A DNA stretch of 64,000 nucleotides, taken from the NCBI RefSeq assembly GCF_037478135.1, contig NZ_JBBHDV010000011.1, positions 1 to 64,000 of the forward strand, written 5' to 3'. The stretch's first letter is position 1, and each line of letters starts with the position of its first letter. A program made the position numbers and the translations under genes. The notes beneath the pieces are model-generated. The model was not told the DNA's origin. It made no database searches and saw only the letters and a list, made by a program, of their open reading frames with translations. Origin of the DNA: Denitratimonas sp037478135. Lineage in GTDB: Bacteria; Pseudomonadota; Gammaproteobacteria; Xanthomonadales; Xanthomonadaceae. Of the stretch, positions 53,985-62,597 are shown piece by piece.

Positions 53985-55364
53985 TCAGAGCCAAGTGGCG
54001 CCGGCGCGGAACGCGGCTTCCACTTTGGCCAGATCGTGCTTGTCGAGCAGGAACACGATCAGGTGGTCGTTGGGCTCCACGATCACATCGTGGTGTGCGA
54101 TCAGCAGCTTCTCGCCGCGCACCACACCGACCACATTGGCAGATTCTGGCAGGTCCAGCTCATCCAGCCCGCGTCCGATCACGCGCGAGGTGCGCGCATC
54201 GCCGACCGCCACTGCTTCGATCGCTTCGGCCATGCCGCGCCGCAGGCTGTGCACCCGCACCATGGTGCCGGCGCGGATGTGGGTCAGTAGTGCGCCAAGC
54301 GTGACTTGCTGCGGACTGATCGCGATGTCGATGCTGCTGTCGCCCTCCACCAGTTCGGCATAGGCCGGGCGGTTGATCAGTGCGATCACGCGCGGGCAGC
54401 CCATGCGCTTGGCCAGCATCGCGGACAGGATGTTGGCCTCGTCGTCGTTGGTCAGCGCGCAATAGACATCGGTCTGGTCGATGTTTTCCTCGCGCAGCAA
54501 GTCTTCGTCGGTGCAGTCGCCGACCAGCACGATGGAGTTCTGCACGTCCTCGGCGATGGTCTTGGCGCGCTCGCGCGAGCGCTCCAGCAGCTTGACGTTG
54601 AACTGCTGGTCCAGCGCCGTGGCCAGCGCCACGCCGATGTTGCCGCCGCCGGCAATCAGCACGCGCCGCGCCGGTTTTCCGCCCGGACGCAGGGTGTCCA
54701 TGACCGCGCGTGTGTGGCGCCGGTCGGCGAGGAAGAAGACTTCGTCGTCCTCATCGATGCGCGTCGTGGCTTCCGGAAAGATCGGCCGGCCGTGGCGGTA
54801 GATCGCCGCCACGCGCGCATCGACGCCGGCCGGCAGGATGTCGCGCAGCTGCATGATCGGCTGGCCCAGCATCTTCGCGCCGTGCTGCACCCGCACCGCC
54901 ACCAGCTGCACCTGGCCGGTTGCGAAATCCAGCACTTGCAGCGCGCCCGGATGTTCGACCAGACGCTGCACATGGCGGCACACCAGGGCTTCCGGGCTGA
55001 TCGCCACGTCCACGGTGCTGCCACGGCGTGCGGTCAGTTCCGGGTGTTGCAGGTATTCGGTCTGGCGCAGGCGCGCGATCTTGGTCGGGGTCTTGAACAG
55101 GGTGTCGGCGACCTGACAGGCGATCAGGTTGACCTCGTCGCTGGAGGTCACCGCGATCACCAGATCGGCATCACCGGCGCCGGCATTGTCCAGCACGCTG
55201 GGCAGCGAGGCGTGCCCGAGCACAGTGCGAATGTCGAGGCGTTCGGACAGATCGCGCAGGCGCTGCTCGTGATTGTCGACCACGGTGATATCGCTGTTTT
55301 CCGACGCCAGCGCCGCCGCCACCGACGCGCCGACCTGTCCGGCGCCAAGGATCAGGATTTTCAT
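53985..55364 (-). CDS. trkA: Trk potassium uptake regulator TrkA
   Basis: A 459-residue NAD-binding regulator that gates TrkH. Two RCK_N/RCK_C pairs are visible: GAGQVGASVAAALASEN (first Rossmann loop, about 7) and RVLIAGGGNIGVALAT (second, about 231), each followed by a TrkA-C domain. The start at 55364 removes an unsupported N-terminal extension. The gene precedes trkH by a 16-base gap and lies after a 167-base repeat-containing spacer from ntrX. Confidence 0.96.
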   Translation of the reverse strand: MKILILGAGQVGASVAAALASENSDITVVDNHEQRLRDLSERLDIRTVLGHASLPSVLDNAGAGDADLVIAVTSSDEVNLIACQVADTLFKTPTKIARLRQTEYLQHPELTARRGSTVDVAISPEALVCRHVQRLVEHPGALQVLDFATGQVQLVAVRVQHGAKMLGQPIMQLRDILPAGVDARVAAIYRHGRPIFPEATTRIDEDDEVFFLADRRHTRAVMDTLRPGGKPARRVLIAGGGNIGVALATALDQQFNVKLLERSRERAKTIAEDVQNSIVLVGDCTDEDLLREENIDQTDVYCALTNDDEANILSAMLAKRMGCPRVIALINRPAYAELVEGDSSIDIAISPQQVTLGALLTHIRAGTMVRVHSLRRGMAEAIEAVAVGDARTSRVIGRGLDELDLPESANVVGVVRGEKLLIAHHDVIVEPNDHLIVFLLDKHDLAKVEAAFRAGATWL

Positions 55365-55385
55365 GGGAGCCGGGAATGGGGAGTT

Positions 55386-55524
55386 GGGAGTGGGGAATGG
55401 TAGAAGCGGCCCATGCGTTGGGCGCAGGATGTTGCCGCGCATCGGTCATGCGCTTTTTTTGGAACTGGTTGCCGCAGAAAATCACGCATTCCCGGATCCC
55501 TCGCTTTTCCGATTCCCCACTCCC
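55386..55524. repeat. GGGAAT-type purine/pyrimidine repeat pair in the trkA-ntrX spacer
   Basis: GGGAGTGGGGAAT (55386-55398) is exactly complementary to ATTCCCCACTCCC (55512-55524), 113 bases apart. Both tracts extend into GGGAATGG/ATTCCCGATTCCC imperfect repeats. Such GGGAATxGGGAAT arrays occur in xanthomonad intergenic regions. The tracts lie in the 5' untranslated stretch of trkA on the minus strand. Confidence 0.6.
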
Positions 55525-55531
55525 GATTCCC

Positions 55532-56893
55532 TTATTCCTTGTTGATCCCCAAATCCCGCAGCTTCCGATACAGATGGGTGCGTTCCATGCCGGAAAGCTG
55601 CGCCAGTTTGCCGACGCTGCCGCCGGCATTGGCGAGTTGGCGCAGCAGATAGGCGCGCTCGAAGCCGTCGCGGGCTTCGCGCAGTGGCTGGGAAAGATCC
55701 AGTGGCACGACGTTTTCCTGCGTGGCCGCATCGTTGCGCACCGCCTGGCCCTGCAGTGCCGGTTCGATTTCGTCCAGCCGCACTTCGCCGCTGCCCAGCA
55801 GCGACAGGCGCTGGGTCAGGCCGCGCAGTTCGCGCACGTTGCCGGGCCAGTCGTGCTGGCGCAGCCGCTCCAGCACCGCATCCGGCCACTGGCGCGGCGG
55901 CACGCCGTCGCGCGCGGCGAAAATGCGGTCGAAATGCTGAGCCAGCGGACCGATGTCCTCGCCGCGCTCCCGCAGCGCCGGCACCTTGATCGGCAGCACG
56001 TTGAGCTGGAAATAGAGTTCGTCGCGCAGCCGTCCGGCGCTGCGTTCGGCTTCCAGATCCTGCGAGCTGGCGGCGATCACGCGCACGTCCAGCGGCACCG
56101 GACTGCGGCCGCCGACGCGCAATACCTGGCGGCGTTCCAATGCGCTGGACAGGCGCAGTTGCAGTTCCGCGCCCAGCTCGGCGATTTCGTCCAGATACAG
56201 CGTGCCGCTGTTGGCCTGTTCCAGCAGGCCGGCGGAAACGCCTTCCGCGCCTTCGCTTCCGAACAGTGCGATCGCGGCTTGTTCGTCGGGCACTGCGCCG
56301 GCGGCCACGGTGATGAACGGCCCGTTGCGGCGATTGCTGTTGCCGTGCACCCAGCGCGCCAGCGATTCCTTGCCGGTGCCGGCTTCGCCGCGCAGCAGCA
56401 GGGCCGCATCGCGTTCAGCCAGACGCCGCAGTTGCGCCAGTACCGTCTGGAAGGCCGGCGACTCGCCGACCGGCTCGAACAACGAACCGACCTGGCGCTG
56501 CAACTGGCGGTTGGCCTGGCGCAGGTGCTGGGCTTCCAGCGCACGCTCCAGCGTGATCAGCAGTTTGGCCAGCGCGATCGGTTTTTCGATGAAATCGTAA
56601 GCGCCCAGACGGGTGGCCTCGACCGCGGTTTCAACCGTGCCGTGGCCGGACATCATGATTACCGGCTGCGGCAATTCGCCGGCCGTCACCCATTCGCGCA
56701 GCAGCGCGATGCCATCGGTGCCGGGCATCCAGATGTCCAGCAGCACCGCGTCGAATGCGGCATCGGCCAGCAGCGCGCGCGCGGCGGCGGCATCCTGTGC
56801 TTCGCTGACGCGATGGCCTTCGTCTTCGAGGATGTCACGCAGGCCGGAACGGATGTCCGGCTCGTCGTCGATGACCAGAATGTGGGCAGGCAT
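55532..56893 (-). CDS. ntrX: NtrX-family response regulator
   Basis: A 453-residue response regulator. Receiver domain (1-125) with the phospho-acceptor D53 (VLLDIWMPGTDG); AAA+ domain with Walker A GEAGTGKES and Walker B GTLYLDEIAEL; then a Fis-type HTH (GGSVGKLAQLSGMERTHLYRKLRDLG). The L1 loop that carries GAFTGA in sigma-54 activators reads LFGSEGAEGVSAGLLEQA here, so sigma-54 contact is not expected; this is known for NtrX proteins. The sensor ntrY lies upstream on the same strand. Confidence 0.93.
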   Translation of the reverse strand: MPAHILVIDDEPDIRSGLRDILEDEGHRVSEAQDAAAARALLADAAFDAVLLDIWMPGTDGIALLREWVTAGELPQPVIMMSGHGTVETAVEATRLGAYDFIEKPIALAKLLITLERALEAQHLRQANRQLQRQVGSLFEPVGESPAFQTVLAQLRRLAERDAALLLRGEAGTGKESLARWVHGNSNRRNGPFITVAAGAVPDEQAAIALFGSEGAEGVSAGLLEQANSGTLYLDEIAELGAELQLRLSSALERRQVLRVGGRSPVPLDVRVIAASSQDLEAERSAGRLRDELYFQLNVLPIKVPALRERGEDIGPLAQHFDRIFAARDGVPPRQWPDAVLERLRQHDWPGNVRELRGLTQRLSLLGSGEVRLDEIEPALQGQAVRNDAATQENVVPLDLSQPLREARDGFERAYLLRQLANAGGSVGKLAQLSGMERTHLYRKLRDLGINKE

Positions 56894-56975
56894 GGGACGG
56901 TCGTTGTGGCGGCGCTACAGTCTACGCCCAATGCCGGGCGGCGGGCCGTTGCAGTGCGGCGAAATGGCGCTGGTG

Positions 56976-59105
56976 TCAGGCCAGCGGCAGGCGCAGCACG
57001 AAGCAGGCGCCGCCGTTGTCGCGGTGGCGGGCGAAGAACTGCGCGCCGTGTTCCTGCGCGATCCGCGCCACGATCGCCAGGCCCAGGCCGGTGCCGCGCG
57101 GCTTGGTGCTGCGGTAGGGCTCGAACCAGTGCATGTCGAAGCCTTCCGGCAGGCCGGGGCCGTCGTCGCCGACCGTCAGTTCGACGAAGCGCCGGTCGCG
57201 TTCGGAAACTTCGCGGGTGCTGATTTCGATCCGGCTGCGGCTGCGTTCGGCGCCGGCTTCGATCGCGTTCTTGATCAGGTTGTGCAGCACCTGGCGGATG
57301 CGGCCGGCATCGGCGGTGACCGCCGGCAGGGAATCGGCGAAATCACGCACCAGCAGCAGGCGCTGGTCGTGTTCGTACAGGTCCAGCACCTGGCCGGCCA
57401 GCGTGTTCAGATCCAGCGGCAGCAGTGCCAGTGAGGGCGGGCGGGCATAGTCGCCGAAGCTGTTGACCATGGTTTTCAGCGCATCGACCTGGGCCACGAT
57501 GGTGTTGGTGGCGCGGTCCAGCACCTGGGCGTCGTCCTCGTCGAGCTTGGGCAGCACGCGCCGGCGCAGGCGTTCGGCGGCGAGCTGGATCGGGGTCAGC
57601 GGGTTCTTGATTTCGTGCGCCAGACGCCGAGCCACTTCCGCCCAGGCCGCGTCGCGGCGCGCGCGGTCGATCACGGTGGCATCGTCGAAGACCGCAACCG
57701 CGCCTTCGTCCGGTAGGCGTGCGCCGCGCAGCAGCAGCACGCGCGGACCGTCATCGTCCGAGTCCAGCGCGACTTCCTCGCGCCATTCGCGCGCACCCTC
57801 ACGCAGGCGTTGCAGCAGCACCGTGACCAGCGGTGCGGCGCGTGGCGCGATGCGGCGCAGTTCGGTCAAGGGCCAGGTGCCGTGTCGGTCGGGTGCCAGT
57901 CCCAGCATCTGGCGCGCGGCGGCGTTCATGCTGCGCAATTGCAGGCTGCCGTCGACCACCAGCACGCCAGAGGACAGGTGCGCCAGCACGGTTTCCAGAA
58001 AGGCGCGCTGGCGTTCGGTTTCCTCGGCGCTGGCATTGGCGCGGGCGCGCGCCAGTTCCAATTCGCGTGTCATGCGGTTGAACGAGCGCACCAGAAAACC
58101 CAGCTCGTCGTCCTGACCTTCCGGCAGCTGCGCGTCGAAGCGGCCCTCGGCCACCAGCCGTGTTGCGGTGGACAGCCGCGCGATCGGTGCCACCAGCCGC
58201 CGCGCCAGCCCGAACGACACCAGCACCGTGGCAAATAGCGAGATCACCAGCACCAGGCTCAGGATCAGGATGAAGGCGACCTTCAGCGACTCCCGCAGGA
58301 ATTGCGCCCGTGCTGCCGCATGCACCGCTGCTTCCACACGCAGCACGCGAGCGGCGGTGTCGTCGGGCAGGTCGAACAGCGCCTGCAGGCTGCGATCCGC
58401 GCCCAAGCGTGCCAGCACCCGAATCCGCAGACCCTCGCCGACACGCTCGGTGGCGCTGTAGAGCGAGCGGTTGCGCAGCGCGAGACGGGCTTCGTCCTGC
58501 GGCGGTCCGGGCAGCAACAGCGCTGGATCATCGGCGGCCACCGCGCGCAGGCGGCCATCGGATTCGAATACCGCCAGCTGGCGTGCGCCATGCGCATCCA
58601 ATGCGTCTTCCAGCGCCAGATCCAGCCCGAGATCGCCAACCACGGCCAGTTGCGCGGCGATGCGGTCGGTGGTGTTGCGCGCCTGGCCGATATGGTCGTC
58701 CAGATAGCTTTGTCCGAGCACCAGGGCATCCTGCAGCGCTGGCACGCTGTTGGCTGGCAGCCAGGAGTCCACGGTGGAGGTGATGAAGCGCGCGCCGAAG
58801 CCGTAGACCAGCAGCAGCGGTGGCAGTGCCAGCAGCACCAGCAGCATCAGCAGCCGCCGGCTCAGGCGGGCGCCGGGTTCGCCGCGCCGCAATTGCCGGC
58901 GCAGGCGCCAGAGCTGCTGGATGATCGCCAGCGTCAGCAGCAGCAGGGCCAGCAGCGTGGCGATGAAGACCGCCGGGTACCAGCGCGAATAGGCTGGTTG
59001 CAGGCCCTGCGCATCGGCCACGACGTACAAGCCGCCGAGCAGCAGCGCCAGTAGTGCCAGCGGCAGTGCGATCCGCAGCGGCCATTGGTGGCGCAGCCGG
59101 TTCAT
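56976..59105 (-). CDS. ntrY: NtrY-like sensor histidine kinase
   Basis: A 709-residue kinase paired with NtrX. Two N-terminal helices and a third at about 85-105 lead to a periplasmic sensor region (about 106-275), another helix (about 288-310), a HAMP segment, a PAS domain (about 375-470), then the H-box RRLAHEIKNPLTPIQ, N-box LHNLIKNAIEAG, G1 GDDGPGLP and G2 GTGLGLAIV. The signal is unknown. The start at 59105 fits the family; it overlaps the DUF4390 gene by 4 bases. Confidence 0.93.
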   Translation of the reverse strand: MNRLRHQWPLRIALPLALLALLLGGLYVVADAQGLQPAYSRWYPAVFIATLLALLLLTLAIIQQLWRLRRQLRRGEPGARLSRRLLMLLVLLALPPLLLVYGFGARFITSTVDSWLPANSVPALQDALVLGQSYLDDHIGQARNTTDRIAAQLAVVGDLGLDLALEDALDAHGARQLAVFESDGRLRAVAADDPALLLPGPPQDEARLALRNRSLYSATERVGEGLRIRVLARLGADRSLQALFDLPDDTAARVLRVEAAVHAAARAQFLRESLKVAFILILSLVLVISLFATVLVSFGLARRLVAPIARLSTATRLVAEGRFDAQLPEGQDDELGFLVRSFNRMTRELELARARANASAEETERQRAFLETVLAHLSSGVLVVDGSLQLRSMNAAARQMLGLAPDRHGTWPLTELRRIAPRAAPLVTVLLQRLREGAREWREEVALDSDDDGPRVLLLRGARLPDEGAVAVFDDATVIDRARRDAAWAEVARRLAHEIKNPLTPIQLAAERLRRRVLPKLDEDDAQVLDRATNTIVAQVDALKTMVNSFGDYARPPSLALLPLDLNTLAGQVLDLYEHDQRLLLVRDFADSLPAVTADAGRIRQVLHNLIKNAIEAGAERSRSRIEISTREVSERDRRFVELTVGDDGPGLPEGFDMHWFEPYRSTKPRGTGLGLAIVARIAQEHGAQFFARHRDNGGACFVLRLPLA

Positions 59106-59638
59106 GGTGCGGCCCACGGCATCGGCGCCGAATCCAGGCGCCATTGTTCCGGTTCCAGCAAGGCCGGAAAGCGCAGCGGCGTGGGTAGGGCAGCCGGATC
59201 CAGATGCACCGCGACCTGGCCCTCGCACTGCGCGTCGGCCGGCAGATCCAGCGGCAGGCGGACCCGGTCGAGCGCCGCTACCAGCGCCGGCAGGCGTGCG
59301 AAACCACGCACTTCAGTGTCGTCTTCGCGTTGCAGCTCGTAGCGCCGGTTCAGCGGTGCGTGGCGCAGCCACAAGGCCTGCTGTCGCGTCTGGCCGCAGG
59401 CCCGGATGCGGTACACCAGACGCAGGGCGATGCCGTGGTCCAGTGCATCACGCATTGCCTGCGACAGGTCGATGCGCTGGGTCAGTTCCAGCTGCAGGCC
59501 GTCAACGCCGGGCAGGGTGCGGGCGCTGGTGATCGTGGCGCGGTCGGGCGGCGGATCAGCGCAACCGGTCAGCAGCGCCAGCGTCATCGCCAGCGCCACG
59601 CTTTTCCAGCAGCGCGTAGAAGAAACCGTCGCCGCCAT
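59102..59638 (-). CDS. DUF4390 lipoprotein
   Basis: A 178-residue exported protein with lipobox LLTGC (Cys26 when started at MAATVSS). The body matches DUF4390 proteins, which lie between rsmB and the ntrYX genes in many gammaproteobacteria: the LTQRIDLSQAMRDALDHGIALRLVYRIRACG core and the LNRRYELQ segment. It starts inside the 3' end of rsmB (83-base overlap) if ATG 59638 is used; ATG 59587 would leave a short signal peptide. Function unknown. Confidence 0.75.
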   Translation of the reverse strand: MAATVSSTRCWKSVALAMTLALLTGCADPPPDRATITSARTLPGVDGLQLELTQRIDLSQAMRDALDHGIALRLVYRIRACGQTRQQALWLRHAPLNRRYELQREDDTEVRGFARLPALVAALDRVRLPLDLPADAQCEGQVAVHLDPAALPTPLRFPALLEPEQWRLDSAPMPWAAP

Positions 59639-60914
59639 CGGTCTGCGGGAAGCGCTGGGCACCGGCACCGGCACGCTGTCCGAGCGCCTCGGGCAGTGGC
59701 AGCGATTGGGCCGAAGGGGTGCGCGCAAGGAAGGCATCGATCTGGCGGTCGTTCTCGTCACGCAGCACGGAGCAGGTTGCATAGACTAGACGCCCGCCCG
59801 GCCGCAGCATAGGCCAGGCAGCATCCAGCAGCCGTGCCTGCTGCGCGACCAGGGCCGGGATGTCGTCGGCGCGGCGGTGCCATTTGATGTCCGGCTGGCG
59901 CCGGATCACGCCGGTGGCCGAACACGGCGCATCGAGCAGGATGCGGTCGAATGGGCGGCCATCCCACCACGCCTGTGGATCGCCACCATCGCCGGCGATG
60001 CAGCTGGCCGACAGCCGTAGCCGCGAAAGCGTGGTTTCGATCCGGGACAGGCGCGTCGCGTCCACATCCAGCGCGACCAGTTCGGCCAGATCGGGGAAGG
60101 TTTCCAGGATCTGCGCGGTCTTGCCGCCCGGTGCGGCGCCGATGTCGAGCACGCGCTGGCCGGATTGCGCGTCCAGCTGCGTTGCGGCGAGCTGGGCGGA
60201 AAGGTCCTGCACCGAGATCTCGCCTTCGTGCCAGCCGGGCAGCGTGGTCGGTGCCAGCGGACGCGCCAGACGCAGCGCAGCCGGTGCGAGGTCATCTGCC
60301 GGAATGGCCTCGATGCCGGCTTCGTGCAGCTTGGCCAGATACGCGGTGCGCGGGCCGCGCCGCAGGTTCACGCGCAGGAACATCGGCGCCTGTTCCAGAT
60401 TGCGCTCCAGCACGGTGGCGGCCTGTTGCGGCCAGTCGCGCTGCAGCGCGTCGATCAGCCAGCGCGGGTGCGCGTAGGCGGCTTCAACATCGGCCTGCGC
60501 GGCGCGGCGCAGTGCTTCGCGTTCACGCATGAAACGGCGCAGCACCGCATTGACCAGCCCGACCAGTCGCGGCTGGCGCAGCGTGCGCGCGGCTTCGGCG
60601 GTGGCCGAGATCGCGGCGTAGTCGGCCAGCTGCATCGCGTCCAGTTGCGCCAGCCCGGCCAGCAACAGGCCATGGATCGTGTGCGCGGCACGCGGCAACG
60701 GACGTTCGAGCAGGCGCGTCAGCCAGAATTCGTAGCGCGGCAGCCAGCGCACCGCTTCGAAACAGATCGCCTCGCATAGCGCGCGGTCGCGCGGATCGGG
60801 CAGACGCGACAAGGCGTCAGGCAATGCAGCCTTCAGCGAGCGGCCATCGAAGCGCACGGCGGCGATGACGCCGGCGGCGAGCGCGCGTACCGTAGCGCCG
60901 TCGGAAGGCTTCAT
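59556..60914 (-). CDS. rsmB: 16S rRNA m5C967 methyltransferase
   Basis: A 452-residue SAM enzyme that methylates C967 of 16S rRNA. An N-terminal NusB-like helical domain (about 1-140) precedes the methyltransferase with DIGAAPGGKTAQILE (SAM site), LDAPCSATGVIRRQPDIKW (catalytic Cys) and YATCSVLRDEN (second Cys). ATG 60914 overlaps the fmt stop by 4 bases. The 3' end overlaps the DUF4390 gene. Confidence 0.95.
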   Translation of the reverse strand: MKPSDGATVRALAAGVIAAVRFDGRSLKAALPDALSRLPDPRDRALCEAICFEAVRWLPRYEFWLTRLLERPLPRAAHTIHGLLLAGLAQLDAMQLADYAAISATAEAARTLRQPRLVGLVNAVLRRFMREREALRRAAQADVEAAYAHPRWLIDALQRDWPQQAATVLERNLEQAPMFLRVNLRRGPRTAYLAKLHEAGIEAIPADDLAPAALRLARPLAPTTLPGWHEGEISVQDLSAQLAATQLDAQSGQRVLDIGAAPGGKTAQILETFPDLAELVALDVDATRLSRIETTLSRLRLSASCIAGDGGDPQAWWDGRPFDRILLDAPCSATGVIRRQPDIKWHRRADDIPALVAQQARLLDAAWPMLRPGGRLVYATCSVLRDENDRQIDAFLARTPSAQSLPLPEALGQRAGAGAQRFPQTDGGDGFFYALLEKRGAGDDAGAADRLR

Positions 60915-61831
60915 CGGCGCAGCTGCGGGCGTGCGTTCAGATAATCGGCGGCGGCCATCGCCTTGCCGCCGTCGCGCTGCACATTCAGCAGGCGCAGCGC
61001 GCCTTCACCGCAGGCCACGTCGATGCCCTCGCGCCCGGCCGCGATCACCTGGCCGGGTTCGCCAGCGCCTTCGATCGCGACGGCGCGATGGATACGCAGG
61101 CGCTCGCCATCCAGCAGGGCCTCAGCCACCGGCCACGGCGAAAACGCACGCACCTTGCGCGCCAGCCCGGCTGCCGGCTGCTGCCAGTCGAGCTTGGCTT
61201 CGGCCTTGTCGAGCTTGTGCGCGTAGGTGGCCTGCGCGTGCTCCTGGACTTCGGAAGGCAGTGCCGCGCCACCCTGGCACAGTTGTGTCAGACCTTTGGC
61301 CAGGGTTTCAGCGCCCAGTTGTGCAAGGCGGTCGTGCAGGCTGCCGCCGGTGTCGTCCGGATGGATCGGCGTGGCCGCGCGCAGCAGCACCGGGCCGGTA
61401 TCCAGACCTTTCTCCATCTGCATCAGGCAGACGCCGGTTTCCGTATCACCGGCTTCGATCGCGCGCTGGATCGGGGCCGCACCGCGCCAGCGCGGCAGCA
61501 GCGAGGCGTGTACGTTCCAGGCGCCGAAACGCGGGATGTCCAGCACCGCCTGCGGCAGGATCAGGCCGTAGGCCACAACGATCAGCAGGTCCGGCGCGAA
61601 GGCCGCCAGCTGCGCCTGCACATCGGCATCGCGCAGTGTTTGCGGTTGCAGCACCGGCACCTCGTGTTCGAGTGCGACCTGTTTGATCGGGCTGGCCTGC
61701 GGCTGGCGCCCGCGCCCGGCGGGGCGGTCGGGCTGGGTCAGCACGGCGAGCACGTCGCCACCTTGCAGTGCGGCGCGCAGCGAGGGTACGGCGAAATCGG
61801 GGGTGCCGGCGAACAGCAATCGGAGCGACAT
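60911..61831 (-). CDS. fmt: Methionyl-tRNA formyltransferase
   Basis: Formylates initiator Met-tRNA. The 306-residue protein has the LLFAGTPDFAVPSL start, LPQAVLDIP..GAWNVHASLLPRWRGAAPIQRAI with the catalytic SLLPxxRG site, and the C-terminal tRNA-binding domain. The start at 61831 is preferred over a longer frame because it gives the family N-terminus. def lies 66 bases upstream on the same strand. Confidence 0.96.
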   Translation of the reverse strand: MSLRLLFAGTPDFAVPSLRAALQGGDVLAVLTQPDRPAGRGRQPQASPIKQVALEHEVPVLQPQTLRDADVQAQLAAFAPDLLIVVAYGLILPQAVLDIPRFGAWNVHASLLPRWRGAAPIQRAIEAGDTETGVCLMQMEKGLDTGPVLLRAATPIHPDDTGGSLHDRLAQLGAETLAKGLTQLCQGGAALPSEVQEHAQATYAHKLDKAEAKLDWQQPAAGLARKVRAFSPWPVAEALLDGERLRIHRAVAIEGAGEPGQVIAAGREGIDVACGEGALRLLNVQRDGGKAMAAADYLNARPQLRR

Positions 61832-61897
61832 CTGATTCCTTCGGAAATGACAACGCGCGGGCAAGCCGCGCGCTGTGGAGCAACGGATGCGGGTGGC

Positions 61898-62407
61898 TCA
61901 GGCCGCGCTGCGGCGCAGTTTGGCCAGCTTGCGCTTGACCATGTCGCGCTTGAGCGGCGAAAGATAATCGATGAACAGCTTGCCCAGCAGATGATCCATC
62001 TCATGCTGGATGCAGACCGCCAGCAGGCCGTCTGCGGCCAGTTCGAACGGCGTGCCGTGCTCGTCCAGCGCCTGCACCACGATCCGCTCGGAGCGGGTCA
62101 CATCGGCATTGATCGTCGGGACCGAGAGGCAGCCTTCCTGGCAGACCTGTTCACCTTCGCGTTCCACGATGCGCGGGTTGACGAACACCAGGCGCTCGTC
62201 GCGCGTTTCGGACACGTCGATGACCATGTAGCGGCGGTGGTCGTCGACCTGGCTGGCGGCCAGGCCGATACCCGGCGCGTCGTACATGGTTTCGAACATG
62301 TCCGCGATGTGGGCGCGGAAGCCGTCGTCCAGTTCGGCGGGATCGATTTCGCGCGCCACGGTGCGCAGGCGCGGGTCCGGGAATTCTAGGATGGTGAGCT
62401 TGGCCAT
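61898..62407 (-). CDS. def: Peptide deformylase
   Basis: A 169-residue metalloenzyme that removes the formyl group from new proteins. The three motifs are intact: GIGLAASQV, EGCLSVP (metal Cys) and the HEMDHLLGKLF zinc/iron site. ATG 62407 gives the common MAKLTILEFPDPRLR start. Together with fmt it covers both ends of the formyl-Met cycle. It is divergent from the LysM gene. Confidence 0.97.
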   Translation of the reverse strand: MAKLTILEFPDPRLRTVAREIDPAELDDGFRAHIADMFETMYDAPGIGLAASQVDDHRRYMVIDVSETRDERLVFVNPRIVEREGEQVCQEGCLSVPTINADVTRSERIVVQALDEHGTPFELAADGLLAVCIQHEMDHLLGKLFIDYLSPLKRDMVKRKLAKLRRSAA

Positions 62408-62516
62408 GGCGGCAAGATGCGGGCTGGAGGCAGGGTTTGCAAGGCGGCGCGGGGGCGTCCGTGGCGTCATTGTAGTGCCCGCTGGCGGCCGATCGGAGGA
62501 AAAAACGCCGGATGGT

Positions 62517-62545
62517 TTCGCATCGCTCCGGATTTCCGTTATATT
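62517..62545 (+). promoter_or_regulatory. Promoter of the LysM-dprA operon
   Basis: TTCGCA (62517-62522, 4 of 6) and TATATT (62540-62545, 5 of 6) are exactly 17 bases apart. It lies about 50 bases before the LysM start, in a local AT-rich patch. Confidence 0.6.
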
Positions 62546-62597
62546 CGTCGCCACTTCAGGGGGCAAACCTGCTTGGGGAATCAGGTAGATGGAAGCC

